Positions 25,682 to 34,344 are shown, numbered from the stretch's first letter. The stretch is 64,000 nt of DNA from Prevotella sp. (GCA_031285905.1 JAITVH010000139.1:38707-102706); one strand, 5' to 3'. Translations and numbers: made by a program. The notes: generated from the sequence alone by a model not told the origin.

Positions 25682-27058
25682 TTATTCTCTTGTCAGTACT
25701 CTGTACTCGTATGGTTTGAGTGTCTTAGGCAGCATCCCTATTTTTTTGCCTGAAAAGAAGTCGGTATAATTATTCCTCGACAATGCATCGTTGCTCGAAT
25801 AGGTGATAGATTTATTGGAAAAGTTCAGCATCACCATCAGTTCCTTCCCGGCACGCTCACGCGAAAAAATCAGCAGCTTATCGCCATCCGTTGCGCTGTA
25901 TTTCCTGATCGTTCCTCCCATCTGTCCGGCACGTAAAGAAGGATGCGTACGCTTCAATTCATTCAGTTTCTTGTAGAATTTGGTAGTTGCATTCTCTTTC
26001 CATGATGGAACCATATCTTTATCATAGAACGAAAGTTTTTTCTTCATACCCACTTCCTGCCCTGTATAGAGCATCGGCATACCATTCAGCGTATAGGTAA
26101 GCACAGCAAAGAGTTCTGTCATCTTTCCATAACGGTCATACTCTGTTCCGCTAAATGCATTTTGCACACCATTAGTCAGATAGTTGATCTTATAGGCATC
26201 AAGACAAAGCATTGTATCTATTATCATGGTATCCAGCCTATGGATATACGCTGTTATATCCTCTGCATTACTCTTGCCTTTATTCATATTTTCTAATAAT
26301 TGGGACAGGTCTATGGAATAATTGGCATCGAATGCATTGCTAAGTAAGGTATTATCACCCGACCCGGCAGCCATAAATACAGGTTTCACACTCTCTAACT
26401 CTTTGCGTAATACATTCCAATAGCTTACAGGTACTTCATGCGCTTCATTGCAGAAAAAGCCATCGAGATTGAATTCTGTCAGCCAGTATTTCATTACTTC
26501 GGTCATAGCTGCCTGTAGTTCCTGATTGCTATAGTCCAGCTTGGACAAAGAATCCCGGTCTTTAGATTCCTGTACATTGCCCGAACTGCCTTTCTGATAC
26601 CAATCGGGATGCTCTGTCATCCATACATGGCCCTTTCCTGTGGATGAGGCGTTCCATTGCAGCATCACCTTAAATCCCATCTCGTGTGCTTTACCTACCA
26701 GTTTCTTAAAGTCGTCTTTGCTTCCGAATGCAGGATTTACTTCATTGTAGTTTCCAACAGCATAATAACTGCCCAACATTCCATTTTTATCTTTCTCTGC
26801 AATAGGATTGACAGGCATAAGAGAAAGTATATCCACACCCAAATCCTTCAGGCGGGGCAAATGCGTCTCGAATGCGGCAAATGTCCCTTCCTTGGTATAT
26901 TGCCTGATATTCACTTCGTAGATAACAGCGCTACGTGTCCAGTCCTGATGCTGTACCGTACATTTTTCTTCCGGTTCATCGGTTGTCTTCGGCTTTCTGT
27001 TGCAAGCATATGCAGACAGTATAGCGACAGCAGTTAAGAGCAATAATTTGTTTTTCAT
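25682..27058 (-). CDS. GH13-like lipoprotein lacking the catalytic residues
   Basis: 458 residues, lipoprotein signal ending SAYAC (Cys19). The alpha-amylase (GH13) barrel is plain: AVIYEVNIRQYTKEGTF, LSLMPVNPIAEKD, GSYYAVGNYNEVNPAFGS, YWLTEFNLDGFFCNEA, FAVLTYTLNGMPMLYTGQEVGM. But the four GH13 motifs are altered: LQWNASST for D-x-x-x-N-H (133-140); GFFCNEA for G-F-R-x-D-x-A (nucleophile Asp to Asn204, Arg to Phe); MAAGSG where the acid/base Glu stands (Gly232); TNGVQN for NHD (His to Gly, Asp to Val298). All three catalytic acids are gone, so it is unlikely to hydrolyse glycans and may bind them instead. Confidence 0.85.
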   Translation of the reverse strand: MKNKLLLLTAVAILSAYACNRKPKTTDEPEEKCTVQHQDWTRSAVIYEVNIRQYTKEGTFAAFETHLPRLKDLGVDILSLMPVNPIAEKDKNGMLGSYYAVGNYNEVNPAFGSKDDFKKLVGKAHEMGFKVMLQWNASSTGKGHVWMTEHPDWYQKGSSGNVQESKDRDSLSKLDYSNQELQAAMTEVMKYWLTEFNLDGFFCNEAHEVPVSYWNVLRKELESVKPVFMAAGSGDNTLLSNAFDANYSIDLSQLLENMNKGKSNAEDITAYIHRLDTMIIDTMLCLDAYKINYLTNGVQNAFSGTEYDRYGKMTELFAVLTYTLNGMPMLYTGQEVGMKKKLSFYDKDMVPSWKENATTKFYKKLNELKRTHPSLRAGQMGGTIRKYSATDGDKLLIFSRERAGKELMVMLNFSNKSITYSSNDALSRNNYTDFFSGKKIGMLPKTLKPYEYRVLTRE

Positions 27059-27156
27059 GATCGAGAGTTTTATTCATATCTGTAAAAGTAATAATAAAAT
27101 ATGTGAATCAGTGGGTGGATTTTAATGTTCTTTAAATTGCTGATATCATAATTAAA

Positions 27157-27217
27157 TGTAGGAGCGAATTGTCATTCGCCCGCAATAACCAACGGGCGTA
27201 AGCATTACGCCCCTACA
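27157..27217. repeat. Palindromic intergenic repeat, copy 2
   Basis: Begins TGTAGGAGCGAATT and ends ATTACGCCCCTACA, with inner ATTCGCCCG and CGGGCGTAAG. The left half has the GAAT/ATTC form and the right half the GTAA/TTAC form, so it is a mosaic of two variants. Confidence 0.8.
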
Positions 27218-27273
27218 TTGCTGCCATTTATAAGATATCGGTATTATTAATTAGTTAAGGTAATTCGGCAATA

Positions 27274-27696
27274 CTAATTATTAAAAATAAACTTTGCAGA
27301 AGTTCCTGGTTTAGAACTGGAAAAACCAGTATGAGCCATCATGTTGTAATACTTGCTTACCAGTAGTATCATTATTATTTCATCATATCTTTTTGATATG
27401 AATTCGCATTTTCCCTCAGAGTCGATCTTAAAATGCAGGTCAGGACGGAGTTCTCCTTCTTCATTTGACCAGACGCCATCCTCGAAGGTATCATACTCCA
27501 ATAGATGACTACTATAAATTCCATAATAGATGAAAACGTCTGAATCAACATCATTATACAACCTGTTGTCATTCTTCAATGTATAATACGCTTCTATCTT
27601 TACGGAATGGTCTTCTTCTTCGATAATGACGGGATCATCATCTTCACTGCACGAACACAGTAACAAAAATGGTAAAAGGATATAAATCAACTTCAT
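27274..27696 (-). CDS. Small hypothetical lipoprotein
   Basis: 140 residues with signal MKLIYILLPFLLLCSC (lipobox LLCSC or LCSC, Cys16) followed by SEDDDPVIIEEEDH, an acidic surface-export-like segment. The remainder is beta-rich with DGVWSNEEGELRPDLHFKID. I do not recognise it. It lies between two palindromic repeats and has no operon partner. Confidence 0.6.
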   Translation of the reverse strand: MKLIYILLPFLLLCSCSEDDDPVIIEEEDHSVKIEAYYTLKNDNRLYNDVDSDVFIYYGIYSSHLLEYDTFEDGVWSNEEGELRPDLHFKIDSEGKCEFISKRYDEIIMILLVSKYYNMMAHTGFSSSKPGTSAKFIFNN

Positions 27697-27838
27697 AACT
27701 ATAAGTATTAAGATTATTAATCAACTATCTTATTGTACTATAGCAAGAAGAGTGTAGCGGGAAAGTATTATTGGGCTTTAGCAAATATACAAAATATAAC
27801 GTCAATATTACGCATTAAGGGAGGAAAAGGCTGAAATG

Positions 27839-27898
27839 TGTAGGGGCGTAATTCTTACGCCCGTTATCTATGGTGGGCGTAAGCATTACGCCCCTACA
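27839..27898. repeat. Palindromic intergenic repeat, copy 3
   Basis: Begins TGTAGGGGCGTAA and ends TTACGCCCCTACA, with inner TTACGCCCG and GGGCGTAAG. Both halves have the GTAA/TTAC form. Confidence 0.8.
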
Positions 27899-27938
27899 TT
27901 AGATATATTTTAGGACGAAACAGTATAACAACGGGGAT

Positions 27939-28388
27939 TTATCCCTTATTCTTTAATCGCTCGTTTTCGGCTTTTAGCAGCGTGATTTCTTCTTTGGCTT
28001 CCATTAGCCTCTCGTACAGTTCAGAGACTTTTTCTAAAGGAAAATTATTTAAAGTAGAAGTAGAACTAGCATTATTATTTTCTCCCCCTACATTAGCGAC
28101 TGAAACCCCTTCGTTTACGAAATAGTTAATCACATTCTTGCAGGTATCAAGTATATCCGAGTGATTGCATTTCAGCAAATGCCTGATATCTATACCGAGA
28201 ACTTCCGCTATCTTCTTTAATGTTTTTTCGTCTACTTTCTCTTGTTTCTCCAAGTCGCTGACCGTGTTTTGCGAAAGTCCTATTTCGTCTCCCAACTGCT
28301 TCTGAGTCCATTTGTTAAACGTCCGCCAAAACTCGATATTCTTTCCCTGATGATTACATTTTTCCGGTGCTTTGTTTTTCTCTTCCAT
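27939..28388 (-). CDS. XRE-family transcriptional regulator with C-terminal coiled coil
   Basis: 149 residues. A helix-turn-helix spans about residues 20-70 (FNKWTQKQLGDEIGLSQNTVSDLEKQ), followed by a variable linker, a Gly/Asn/Ser-rich stretch and a leucine-zipper-like C-terminus (VSELYERLMEAKEEITLLKAENERL) for dimerisation. It may autoregulate through the inverted repeat ATTTGT-TAAT-ACAAAT 40 bases upstream. Targets are unknown. The candidate small RNA lies divergently upstream. Confidence 0.85.
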   Translation of the reverse strand: MEEKNKAPEKCNHQGKNIEFWRTFNKWTQKQLGDEIGLSQNTVSDLEKQEKVDEKTLKKIAEVLGIDIRHLLKCNHSDILDTCKNVINYFVNEGVSVANVGGENNNASSTSTLNNFPLEKVSELYERLMEAKEEITLLKAENERLKNKG

Positions 28389-28427
28389 TATCTTATTCTT
28401 TTTGTTGTTGAACAGTAGTATAGCGAT

Positions 28428-28443
28428 ATTTGTTAATACAAAT
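28428..28443. promoter_or_regulatory. Inverted repeat upstream of XRE gene
   Basis: ATTTGT-TAAT-ACAAAT, 6-base perfect arms, 40 bases before the regulator start: a possible autoregulatory operator. Confidence 0.35.
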
Positions 28444-28589
28444 CTATTATAAGTCTCTGATTTAAGCCTGAGAATATCGGATTTTTTCGCATATTCCCGA
28501 TTTTAATATCAAGGAAATGTCATAATCCAATAATCTTCAAAGACTAACAATAAATCCCCCTTTTATTTTCGTACGCTTTTTTTTCACAA

Positions 28590-28597
28590 TATCTTTG
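28590..28597 (+). promoter_or_regulatory. Candidate -7 element for small RNA
   Basis: TATCTTTG matches TAnnTTTG and a T-rich stretch lies at the -33 position. No protein start follows within 200 bases. Confidence 0.5.
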
Positions 28598-28603
28598 TAA
28601 AGA

Positions 28604-28720
28604 TAAACAAATCAACTAAAAATCACTCCGGAAGCCGTAGAATATAATAACTATCACAATGTGCATCATGAGAGTTTGCTTTTAACCTTACACTTACGCC
28701 TTGGCTTCCGGATTTGATTA
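28604..28720 (+). ncRNA. Candidate structured small RNA
   Basis: Downstream of TATCTTTG, CCGGAAGCC (28628-28636) pairs perfectly with GGCTTCCGG (28703-28711), extended by AAATC with GATTT, enclosing a 66-base interior with little self-pairing. A closing stem with a large open centre is the plan of 6S-like RNAs; Bacteroidales are known to have conserved non-coding RNAs of this kind with an adjacent promoter, but I cannot assign it to a named family. It lacks an open reading frame. Confidence 0.45.
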
Positions 28721-28775
28721 ATCGAATTAAGTTAAATATAAAATTATTATCGCATACTTGTCATACTGACGAGAA

Positions 28776-28837
28776 TGTAGGGGCGAATAAACATTCGCCC
28801 GATGATTTTGACGGGCGAATGTTTACTCGCCCCTACA
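28776..28837. repeat. Palindromic intergenic repeat, copy 4
   Basis: The most symmetric copy: TGTAGGGGCGAATAAACATT at the left is answered by the complementary end ATGTTTACTCGCCCCTACA, giving ~25-bp arms and a 12-base loop. It ends 24 bases before the 3' end of the glucanotransferase gene and could act as its terminator or mRNA end. Confidence 0.85.
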
Positions 28838-28860
28838 GTTTGCAATATTTAATATATCCG

Positions 28861-31536
28861 TCAACTCCTTCCCGATGCTTCGATAGCATGCCTGATCTGC
28901 TGGTTGAATGCCGTTGCGTTTATTAGTTCTTCCAGTGTGAGATGCATCCTGTATTTCCAGTAATGCCGCGATATAGCGGGAATATTTATCCGTTCCTCTC
29001 CGGGATCGGGACGTTTCAGTTTATCGTCTACCGACAGCCAGTCCTGTAAGGGCAGGATAGTCAACATAGAGGATGCCTGCAAGTGATTGTTCACTATCTG
29101 CCAGCAAATATCGGAATCGCAGTCTTCGGGAGCGACACCCTTACATTGCAATATATCATTGTAATAAGATTGTATCACATTACGCTCTTCTTTCCACCAC
29201 AACCTGAGAGGCGACATATCGTGTGTGGAAGTGGTGCAAACACTGAGGTAAGGCAGGTCGGACAAACGGCTGAACCTCGCGCCTGCGAACTTAGGCATAC
29301 GCTCCAGTTCGAGGCTCAATATCTGCAATTCGTGCATAACGGGAGGGACAGAATCGGGAACCATTCCCAAATCCTCGCCGCATACCAGCATCGAAGTAGA
29401 TGAAATCAGCGGAGGCAGTTTGCGCAATGCCTGTTCGCGCCAAAACTGATTGTGTCGCCTGAAAAAGAAATCATCGTACAGACGGTTGAAAGCGTCTTTT
29501 TGCCCTTGTTCCAAATCCTGATACGAAAACGTATATTGTGCCGTAATGCGCGGATGGTATTTCGTAGGATCATTCTTATCTTTTATAAACAGTACTTCAT
29601 TGCATAAGCTATACAGGGCATCCCTGATGTGGTTGGCCTTGTCGTCATTATAAGCCATAAAGTATTCCCTCACCTTGGCCTGTGTATCAAAGTCTTCCCT
29701 GAGCTGAAAATACTGGTCACCTACAGGTTGAAGGTACTTCTCAATAGCCTCGAAAGTATATACACCGAATAAATTACCCAGAAAATGATCGTGGACGTAA
29801 TGTTTTGTCATACGATCTTCATCGAAATTGAATCCGTATGAATTCATCTCGTCTACCGATAACGGCAAAGCCGGACTGAAATAGCCCAACAGCCCCTGCA
29901 CAGAGGACAAAGGTATTTCCCATATGCGGAAGAAGCCCAAAATGTGATCGATACGGTAGGCATCGAAGTAATTCGCCATCTGACGGAATCGTTTCTTCCA
30001 CCACAGGTAACCGTCTTTTGCCATCTCTTCCCAATTGTAGGTAGGGAATCCCCAATTCTGGCCAAAGAATGAGAAATCGTCAGGCGGCGCACCTGTTTGC
30101 ACACCGAGGTTGAACAAATGAGGTTCTGTCCATGCTTCCACACTGTTGAGGTTTATGCCGATGGGGATATCTCCTTTTAATATAACATTGTGCCGGTTGG
30201 CATACTCCCTCGCATCAGTCAACTGCTGATGAAGCAAATACTGGATAAAAAACAAAAAATTCACCTCTTGTTTTACGGCCGGACTCCTTTTAATAAACTG
30301 CTCCAGCTTCTTCCTGTCATATCCACTGTGATTCTTCCACAGTGTATGGTTGGCAGTCCGATGCTTATCGCGTAAGTAACAGAAGCAGGCATAAGGAAAC
30401 AGCCATGCTTCGTTATGGGTATAGAATGCTTTATAATCTTCCGAAGCGAGCGTCTTCTCCCCTATCTCTGCAAACAGTTCCCTCAAATATGAGAATTTGA
30501 GCGTCATTACCTTGTCATAGTCCACCGAATCCAGTTTGTTCAGTTCAGCGGCCTCGTCCATGTATTTTTTCAGTAAAGCCTTCTTCCTCAAAGGATACTG
30601 TTTCAATCCTAAATAGATAGGGTGCAGGGCATAAGTAGAAATAGCATTGTATGGATAAGAATCGATCCATGTATAAGTCACCGTCGTATCATTTACAGGC
30701 AATATTTGTATAATTTGCTGCCCGGTAACGGCTGCCCAATCCACCATCTTTTTCAGATCGGAAAATTCCCCTATCCCGAAACTGTCTTCCGACCGTAACG
30801 AGAAGACCGGAATAGCTACTCCGGCGGCTTTCCAGTTCATCTCTGCCCGGCGATAAATAAGCGATTCTTTCTTTACACTTGCCGGACTATCCGTTGGATT
30901 ACAGGGTAACAAAATGCGGTTAGCCCCTTCTTCCCAGCTATCTATCTTATTCAGGTTTGTATCATATATTGCCAGTTTATATTGAAGGGGTATTTCTATG
31001 AGCGCAGCATTTACAGCCAGTTGCCATATACCGGGCTCTACAGGGGTAAGAGGCAACGCTTTATCCGCGCTCCAGTCTCCCAGCAATGCCGATTCGCCCG
31101 ACAGCACCAATAGCTGGTCTTTCCTTACATAGGGGCAATATATATTCAATAATAATGTATTCCTGTAATATTTGAGTTTAGCCTTTAGTTCGTGATGGAA
31201 AAAGCTGTTGGAGAATCCCGATGTATAAAGGTATTTTTGGGTAGGCTCATCCTGCCACAGATCATCGGATTCGTATGTTTGATCTTTCTCCACAGATAAC
31301 TTATGCGGACTACCCCATTCTTTCCGCACCACTCTCCCCTGCTCCTTTATTAGATAATAATATTCGATTGTCTCTACGCTATCTGTTTCCAGTTCGAGAC
31401 TCCATGCGGAAGGGGGATTATTCACCATCTCTACAGCCCGGTTTTCATCCCGGCTGCCTAATTCAGGTATCGAGCCACAGACGCAGACAGATTGTCCCCA
31501 ATTGGTTTGGTAATTTAGTTGTAGTTTTATTTTCAT
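28861..31536 (-). CDS. malQ: 4-alpha-glucanotransferase with CBM20 domains (GH77)
   Basis: Transfers glucan segments between maltooligosaccharides. The 891 residues begin with two starch-binding CBM20-type domains (about 1-115, WGQSVCVCGSIPELG; and 118-225, LLVLSGESALLGDWSADKALPL) and continue with a GH77 barrel. Catalytic landmarks are present: FDAYRIDHILGFFRIWEIP (nucleophile Asp), MLVCGEDLGMVPDSV (acid/base Glu) and TTSTHDMSPLRLWW (third Asp). No signal peptide, so cytoplasmic. This double-CBM20 layout is that of plant DPE2-like and Bacteroidetes enzymes acting on glycogen or maltose. Confidence 0.94.
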   Translation of the reverse strand: MKIKLQLNYQTNWGQSVCVCGSIPELGSRDENRAVEMVNNPPSAWSLELETDSVETIEYYYLIKEQGRVVRKEWGSPHKLSVEKDQTYESDDLWQDEPTQKYLYTSGFSNSFFHHELKAKLKYYRNTLLLNIYCPYVRKDQLLVLSGESALLGDWSADKALPLTPVEPGIWQLAVNAALIEIPLQYKLAIYDTNLNKIDSWEEGANRILLPCNPTDSPASVKKESLIYRRAEMNWKAAGVAIPVFSLRSEDSFGIGEFSDLKKMVDWAAVTGQQIIQILPVNDTTVTYTWIDSYPYNAISTYALHPIYLGLKQYPLRKKALLKKYMDEAAELNKLDSVDYDKVMTLKFSYLRELFAEIGEKTLASEDYKAFYTHNEAWLFPYACFCYLRDKHRTANHTLWKNHSGYDRKKLEQFIKRSPAVKQEVNFLFFIQYLLHQQLTDAREYANRHNVILKGDIPIGINLNSVEAWTEPHLFNLGVQTGAPPDDFSFFGQNWGFPTYNWEEMAKDGYLWWKKRFRQMANYFDAYRIDHILGFFRIWEIPLSSVQGLLGYFSPALPLSVDEMNSYGFNFDEDRMTKHYVHDHFLGNLFGVYTFEAIEKYLQPVGDQYFQLREDFDTQAKVREYFMAYNDDKANHIRDALYSLCNEVLFIKDKNDPTKYHPRITAQYTFSYQDLEQGQKDAFNRLYDDFFFRRHNQFWREQALRKLPPLISSTSMLVCGEDLGMVPDSVPPVMHELQILSLELERMPKFAGARFSRLSDLPYLSVCTTSTHDMSPLRLWWKEERNVIQSYYNDILQCKGVAPEDCDSDICWQIVNNHLQASSMLTILPLQDWLSVDDKLKRPDPGEERINIPAISRHYWKYRMHLTLEELINATAFNQQIRHAIEASGRS

Positions 31537-31706
31537 CTCTTAAGTATTATATCAGAACACATTAACGGGATATCTTTTCAAAAAGTTCTTTCCTTTAACA
31601 AAACTACATATTAAATGACAAACAATATCGCGCCAGTGTGTATTTTATTTAAACGAATTTATCTATAGTTAGTAGTAAGTGGAAAGTGGAAAGTGGAGCG
31701 AAGCGT

Positions 31707-31785
31707 AAATCGGCGGGGCCAAAACGAAAAATGCTCTTTGAAGAAATTGATGGAAAAGTGTAACCTTTGTCACCTTTTAGTTAAA
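31707..31785 (+). repeat. TTACCTTTTAGTTAAA repeat, copy 4 (long form)
   Basis: Begins AAATCGGCGGGGCCAAAA, includes AATGCTCTTTGAAGAAAT and ends in a core with CACCTTTTAGTTAAA at 31760-31785; closely parallel to copy 1 at 16522-16614, 15 kb away. Confidence 0.75.
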
Positions 31786-31834
31786 ATGTTTACATCTAAG
31801 GAGAGATCCTTCCTATCGTCAGGATGACAGAGAG

Positions 31835-31900
31835 GATGAAAAAGCTAACGGCTATCAGCTAATAGCTAGAATCTGTTACCTTTGTTACCTTTTAGTTAAA
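31835..31900 (+). repeat. TTACCTTTTAGTTAAA repeat, copy 5
   Basis: AAAAAGCTAACGGCTATC leads to the core at 31875-31900, which contains TACCTTTG, a perfect TAnnTTTG match. The same arrangement occurs at 50721-50785. Confidence 0.75.
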
Positions 31901-31931
31901 AAGGGTATTGTAACCCGAATGTATGACGAAG

Positions 31932-31959
31932 CGGGCAGGGACAAGCCACTGCCCCTACA
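31932..31959. repeat. Half copy of a palindromic intergenic element
   Basis: CGGGCAGGGACAAGCC then ACTGCCCCTACA: GGGCAG/CTGCCC arms and the terminal CCCCTACA of the palindrome family, without the other half. Confidence 0.5.
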
Positions 31960-31975
31960 GGAAACAATGGGAATC

Positions 31976-32001
31976 TGTTACCTTTGTTACCTTTTAGTTA
32001 A
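31976..32001 (+). repeat. TTACCTTTTAGTTAAA repeat, copy 6
   Basis: A 26-base core with TACCTTTG, 111 bases upstream of rmlB. Confidence 0.7.
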
Positions 32002-32066
32002 AATGAATAATTGCTAATTTTTTAACTACTCATTCATATTAATTGAGTATATATCGGATTTTTCTT

Positions 32067-32074
32067 TATTTTTG
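32067..32074 (+). promoter_or_regulatory. Candidate -7 element for rmlB
   Basis: TATTTTTG matches TAnnTTTG, 38 bases before the rmlB ATG; a -33 TTTG is not evident. Confidence 0.5.
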
Positions 32075-32112
32075 TGTAATTTAATAATTTAAAGAAAATA
32101 AAGACTATATAA

Positions 32113-33249
32113 ATGACTTATCTAATTACAGGCGGGGCCGGGTTTATCGGGTCAAATTTTGTAAAGCATATGTTATCAAAATATCCCGAAGCCAAGCTGA
32201 TCATTTTAGATGCCCTCACTTATGCCGGTAACCTCGGAACTCTGACAGAAGAGCTAAAAAATCCGCAGATAACCTTTATCAAAGGGGATATCTGTGACCG
32301 CCAGGTAACAGAGCAGCTATTTTCGGAACATACAATAGATTATGTTGTGAACTTCGCAGCAGAAAGCCATGTAGACAGAAGTATTGAGAATCCTCAGCTC
32401 TTTCTACAAGTGAATGTGCTAGGTACGCAAAATCTTCTCGATACGGCAAAGAAATACTGGACAGAGGGTAAAGATGATAATAACTACCCTGTCTGGCGGA
32501 AAGGGGTAAAATTTCTTCAGGTGTCTACCGATGAAGTTTACGGCTCATTAGGCGATGAGGGGTATTTTACAGAAACCACGACACTATCACCCCGTTCACC
32601 GTATAGCGCAGCAAAAGCAGGCGGAGACCTTATTGTGCAGGCTTATGGCGAAACGTACAAAATGCCTGTCAATATAACAAGGTGTTCAAATAATTATGGG
32701 CCATATCATTTTCCTGAAAAACTGATCCCGCTGATTATTAAGAATATACTGGCAGGACAGCAATTACCTGTGTATGGCAATGGAAGCAATGTCCGCGACT
32801 GGTTATATGTAGGAGATCACTGCAAAGCGATAGACACAGTATTGCATAATGGAAGGATTGATGAAGTTTACAATATTGGAGGACATAATGAGAAAAAGAA
32901 TATCGATATTGTAAAGTTGGTGATCAAAACCATCCATGACATAATGGAAAACGAACCGGAATACCGTAAAGTACTGAAGAAACAAGAGGTACTTGCTGAC
33001 GGAACAACAGATATAAGTTGGATCAATGATAACCTGATCTCTTTTGTAAAGGACAGGCAGGGACATGACCAACGCTATGCGATAGACCCGACAAAAATTT
33101 CCAGTGAACTGGGATGGTTACCCGAAACCTTTTTTGATAAAGGAATTGTGAAAACAATATACTGGTATCTCAATAACCAGGAATGGGTAGAAGAAGTGAC
33201 TTCGGGCGACTATATGAAGTATTATGAGCAAATGTATGGTAACAGGTAA
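32113..33249 (+). CDS. rmlB: dTDP-glucose 4,6-dehydratase
   Basis: Second step of dTDP-rhamnose synthesis. The 378-residue short-chain dehydrogenase/reductase begins ITGGAGFIGSNFVKHML (NAD-binding), followed by NFAAESHVDRSIENP, QVSTDEVYGSLGDEGYFTE, the catalytic SPYSAAKAGGDL (Tyr-x3-Lys) and RCSNNYGPYHFPEKLIPLII, RDWLYVGDHCKAID. It is slightly longer than usual (~350), owing to an insertion around ILADGTTDISWINDN. rmlA, rmlC and rmlD are not in the window; murB follows 41 bases later. Confidence 0.94.
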   Translation: MTYLITGGAGFIGSNFVKHMLSKYPEAKLIILDALTYAGNLGTLTEELKNPQITFIKGDICDRQVTEQLFSEHTIDYVVNFAAESHVDRSIENPQLFLQVNVLGTQNLLDTAKKYWTEGKDDNNYPVWRKGVKFLQVSTDEVYGSLGDEGYFTETTTLSPRSPYSAAKAGGDLIVQAYGETYKMPVNITRCSNNYGPYHFPEKLIPLIIKNILAGQQLPVYGNGSNVRDWLYVGDHCKAIDTVLHNGRIDEVYNIGGHNEKKNIDIVKLVIKTIHDIMENEPEYRKVLKKQEVLADGTTDISWINDNLISFVKDRQGHDQRYAIDPTKISSELGWLPETFFDKGIVKTIYWYLNNQEWVEEVTSGDYMKYYEQMYGNR

Positions 33250-33290
33250 TTTTACGTATATATTTGAGACAAAAGATAATAACCCCTGAA

Positions 33291-34298
33291 ATGGAGTATC
33301 ATAAGCAGACGCAATTAAAACATTACAATTCTTTTCAAACTGAAGCTTTTGCCGAGCTTTTTTGTGAACCCCGGAACATAGAAGAACTTCGAAAGTGCCT
33401 ATCTGACTATCCCCATAAGAAAAAACTGATCATAGGAGGAGGCTGTAATGTCTTTTTTACAAAAGACTTTGACGGACTAGTTATTCATACTGATATAAAA
33501 GGACTTAGAGAAATATCGGATGAAGAGGAGGAAGACGAAGATATCTTTATTGAAGTGAAAGCCTCTGAAAACTGGGATGGATTGGTATCCTACTGCGTGG
33601 ATCGTGGTTTTGCCGGACTGGAAAACCTTTCTTTAATACCCGGAACCGTGGGAGCCGCCCCTATCCAGAACATCGGAGCCTATGGCGCAGAGGTAAAGGA
33701 TGTGATAAAAGAAGTGGTGTCTATCGATATGGAAACAAACGATGTAGTCTCTTTTTCCAATCAGGAATGTGAATTCGGTTACAGAGACAGCATCTTTAAA
33801 CGAGCTAACAGATACATTATCATCTCTGTTATCTTCCACCTAAAGCGTACATTCACATACATTCCCAAGTATTTCGACCTGAACAAGGAATTGGAAAATA
33901 TAGAAGAGCCAACGATTCAGGATGTACGGGAAGCCGTGATACGTGTGCGCCAGCGAAAACTACCTGATGAAAAGGTACTTCCCAACGCGGGAAGCTTCTT
34001 CAAAAACCCATATATAACAAAGGAGCATGCTGATAAGATAATAGAAGATTATCCCGGATTGCCTGCATATCTACAAAAGGATGGAATGGTAAAAACATCG
34101 GCTGCATTTCTGATCGACAAAGCCGGATATAAAGGAAAACGTGAGAAGAGTGTAGGTTCATATCCAAATCAACCTTTGATTATCGTGAATTATGGGACGC
34201 CTGATGGAAATGATATAGTTTCCTTTATGAAGGACATTCAAAAGGCTGTAAAACACATATTCAATATAGATCTGGAACCGGAAGTGAGAATCTATTAA
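33291..34298 (+). CDS. murB: UDP-N-acetylenolpyruvoylglucosamine reductase
   Basis: FAD enzyme that reduces enolpyruvyl-UDP-GlcNAc to UDP-MurNAc. I take the ATG at 33291-33293, because the start at 33264 is a TTG giving nine extra unconserved residues; the protein is then 335 residues, beginning MEYHKQTQLKHYNSFQ. Landmarks are IIGGGCNVFFTKDFDGLVI, LSLIPGTVGAAPIQNIGAYG, EFGYRDSIFK, LPNAGSFFKNP (catalytic Ser in GSFFKNP) and SAAFLIDKAGYKG. The length and end (EPEVRIY) fit type I MurB. Next to murA, so two early peptidoglycan steps are together. Confidence 0.95.
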   Translation: MEYHKQTQLKHYNSFQTEAFAELFCEPRNIEELRKCLSDYPHKKKLIIGGGCNVFFTKDFDGLVIHTDIKGLREISDEEEEDEDIFIEVKASENWDGLVSYCVDRGFAGLENLSLIPGTVGAAPIQNIGAYGAEVKDVIKEVVSIDMETNDVVSFSNQECEFGYRDSIFKRANRYIIISVIFHLKRTFTYIPKYFDLNKELENIEEPTIQDVREAVIRVRQRKLPDEKVLPNAGSFFKNPYITKEHADKIIEDYPGLPAYLQKDGMVKTSAAFLIDKAGYKGKREKSVGSYPNQPLIIVNYGTPDGNDIVSFMKDIQKAVKHIFNIDLEPEVRIY

Positions 34299-34344
34299 TC
34301 ATGAACAGGTTTAATTAAACATTGATTATCAAACAAATAGAAAA

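Larger units (their letters stand above)
28389..28860. other. Intergenic region with operator-like repeat, candidate small RNA and palindrome
   Basis: These 472 bases contain an inverted repeat (28428-28443), a plus-strand promoter-like TATCTTTG (28590-28597), a long-range hairpin RNA candidate (28604-28720) and palindromic repeat copy 4 (28776-28837). No protein gene is visible. Confidence 0.6.
31537..32112. other. Repeat-rich intergenic region between malQ and rmlB
   Basis: The two flanking genes are divergent. The 576 bases hold three copies of the TTACCTTTTAGTTAAA repeat (31707-31785, 31835-31900, 31976-32001), half of a palindromic element (31932-31959) and half of another (GAGATCCTTC ... 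TCAGGATGACA, 31806-31831). rmlB's promoter-like TATTTTTG is at 32067-32074. No gene is visible. Confidence 0.65.
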
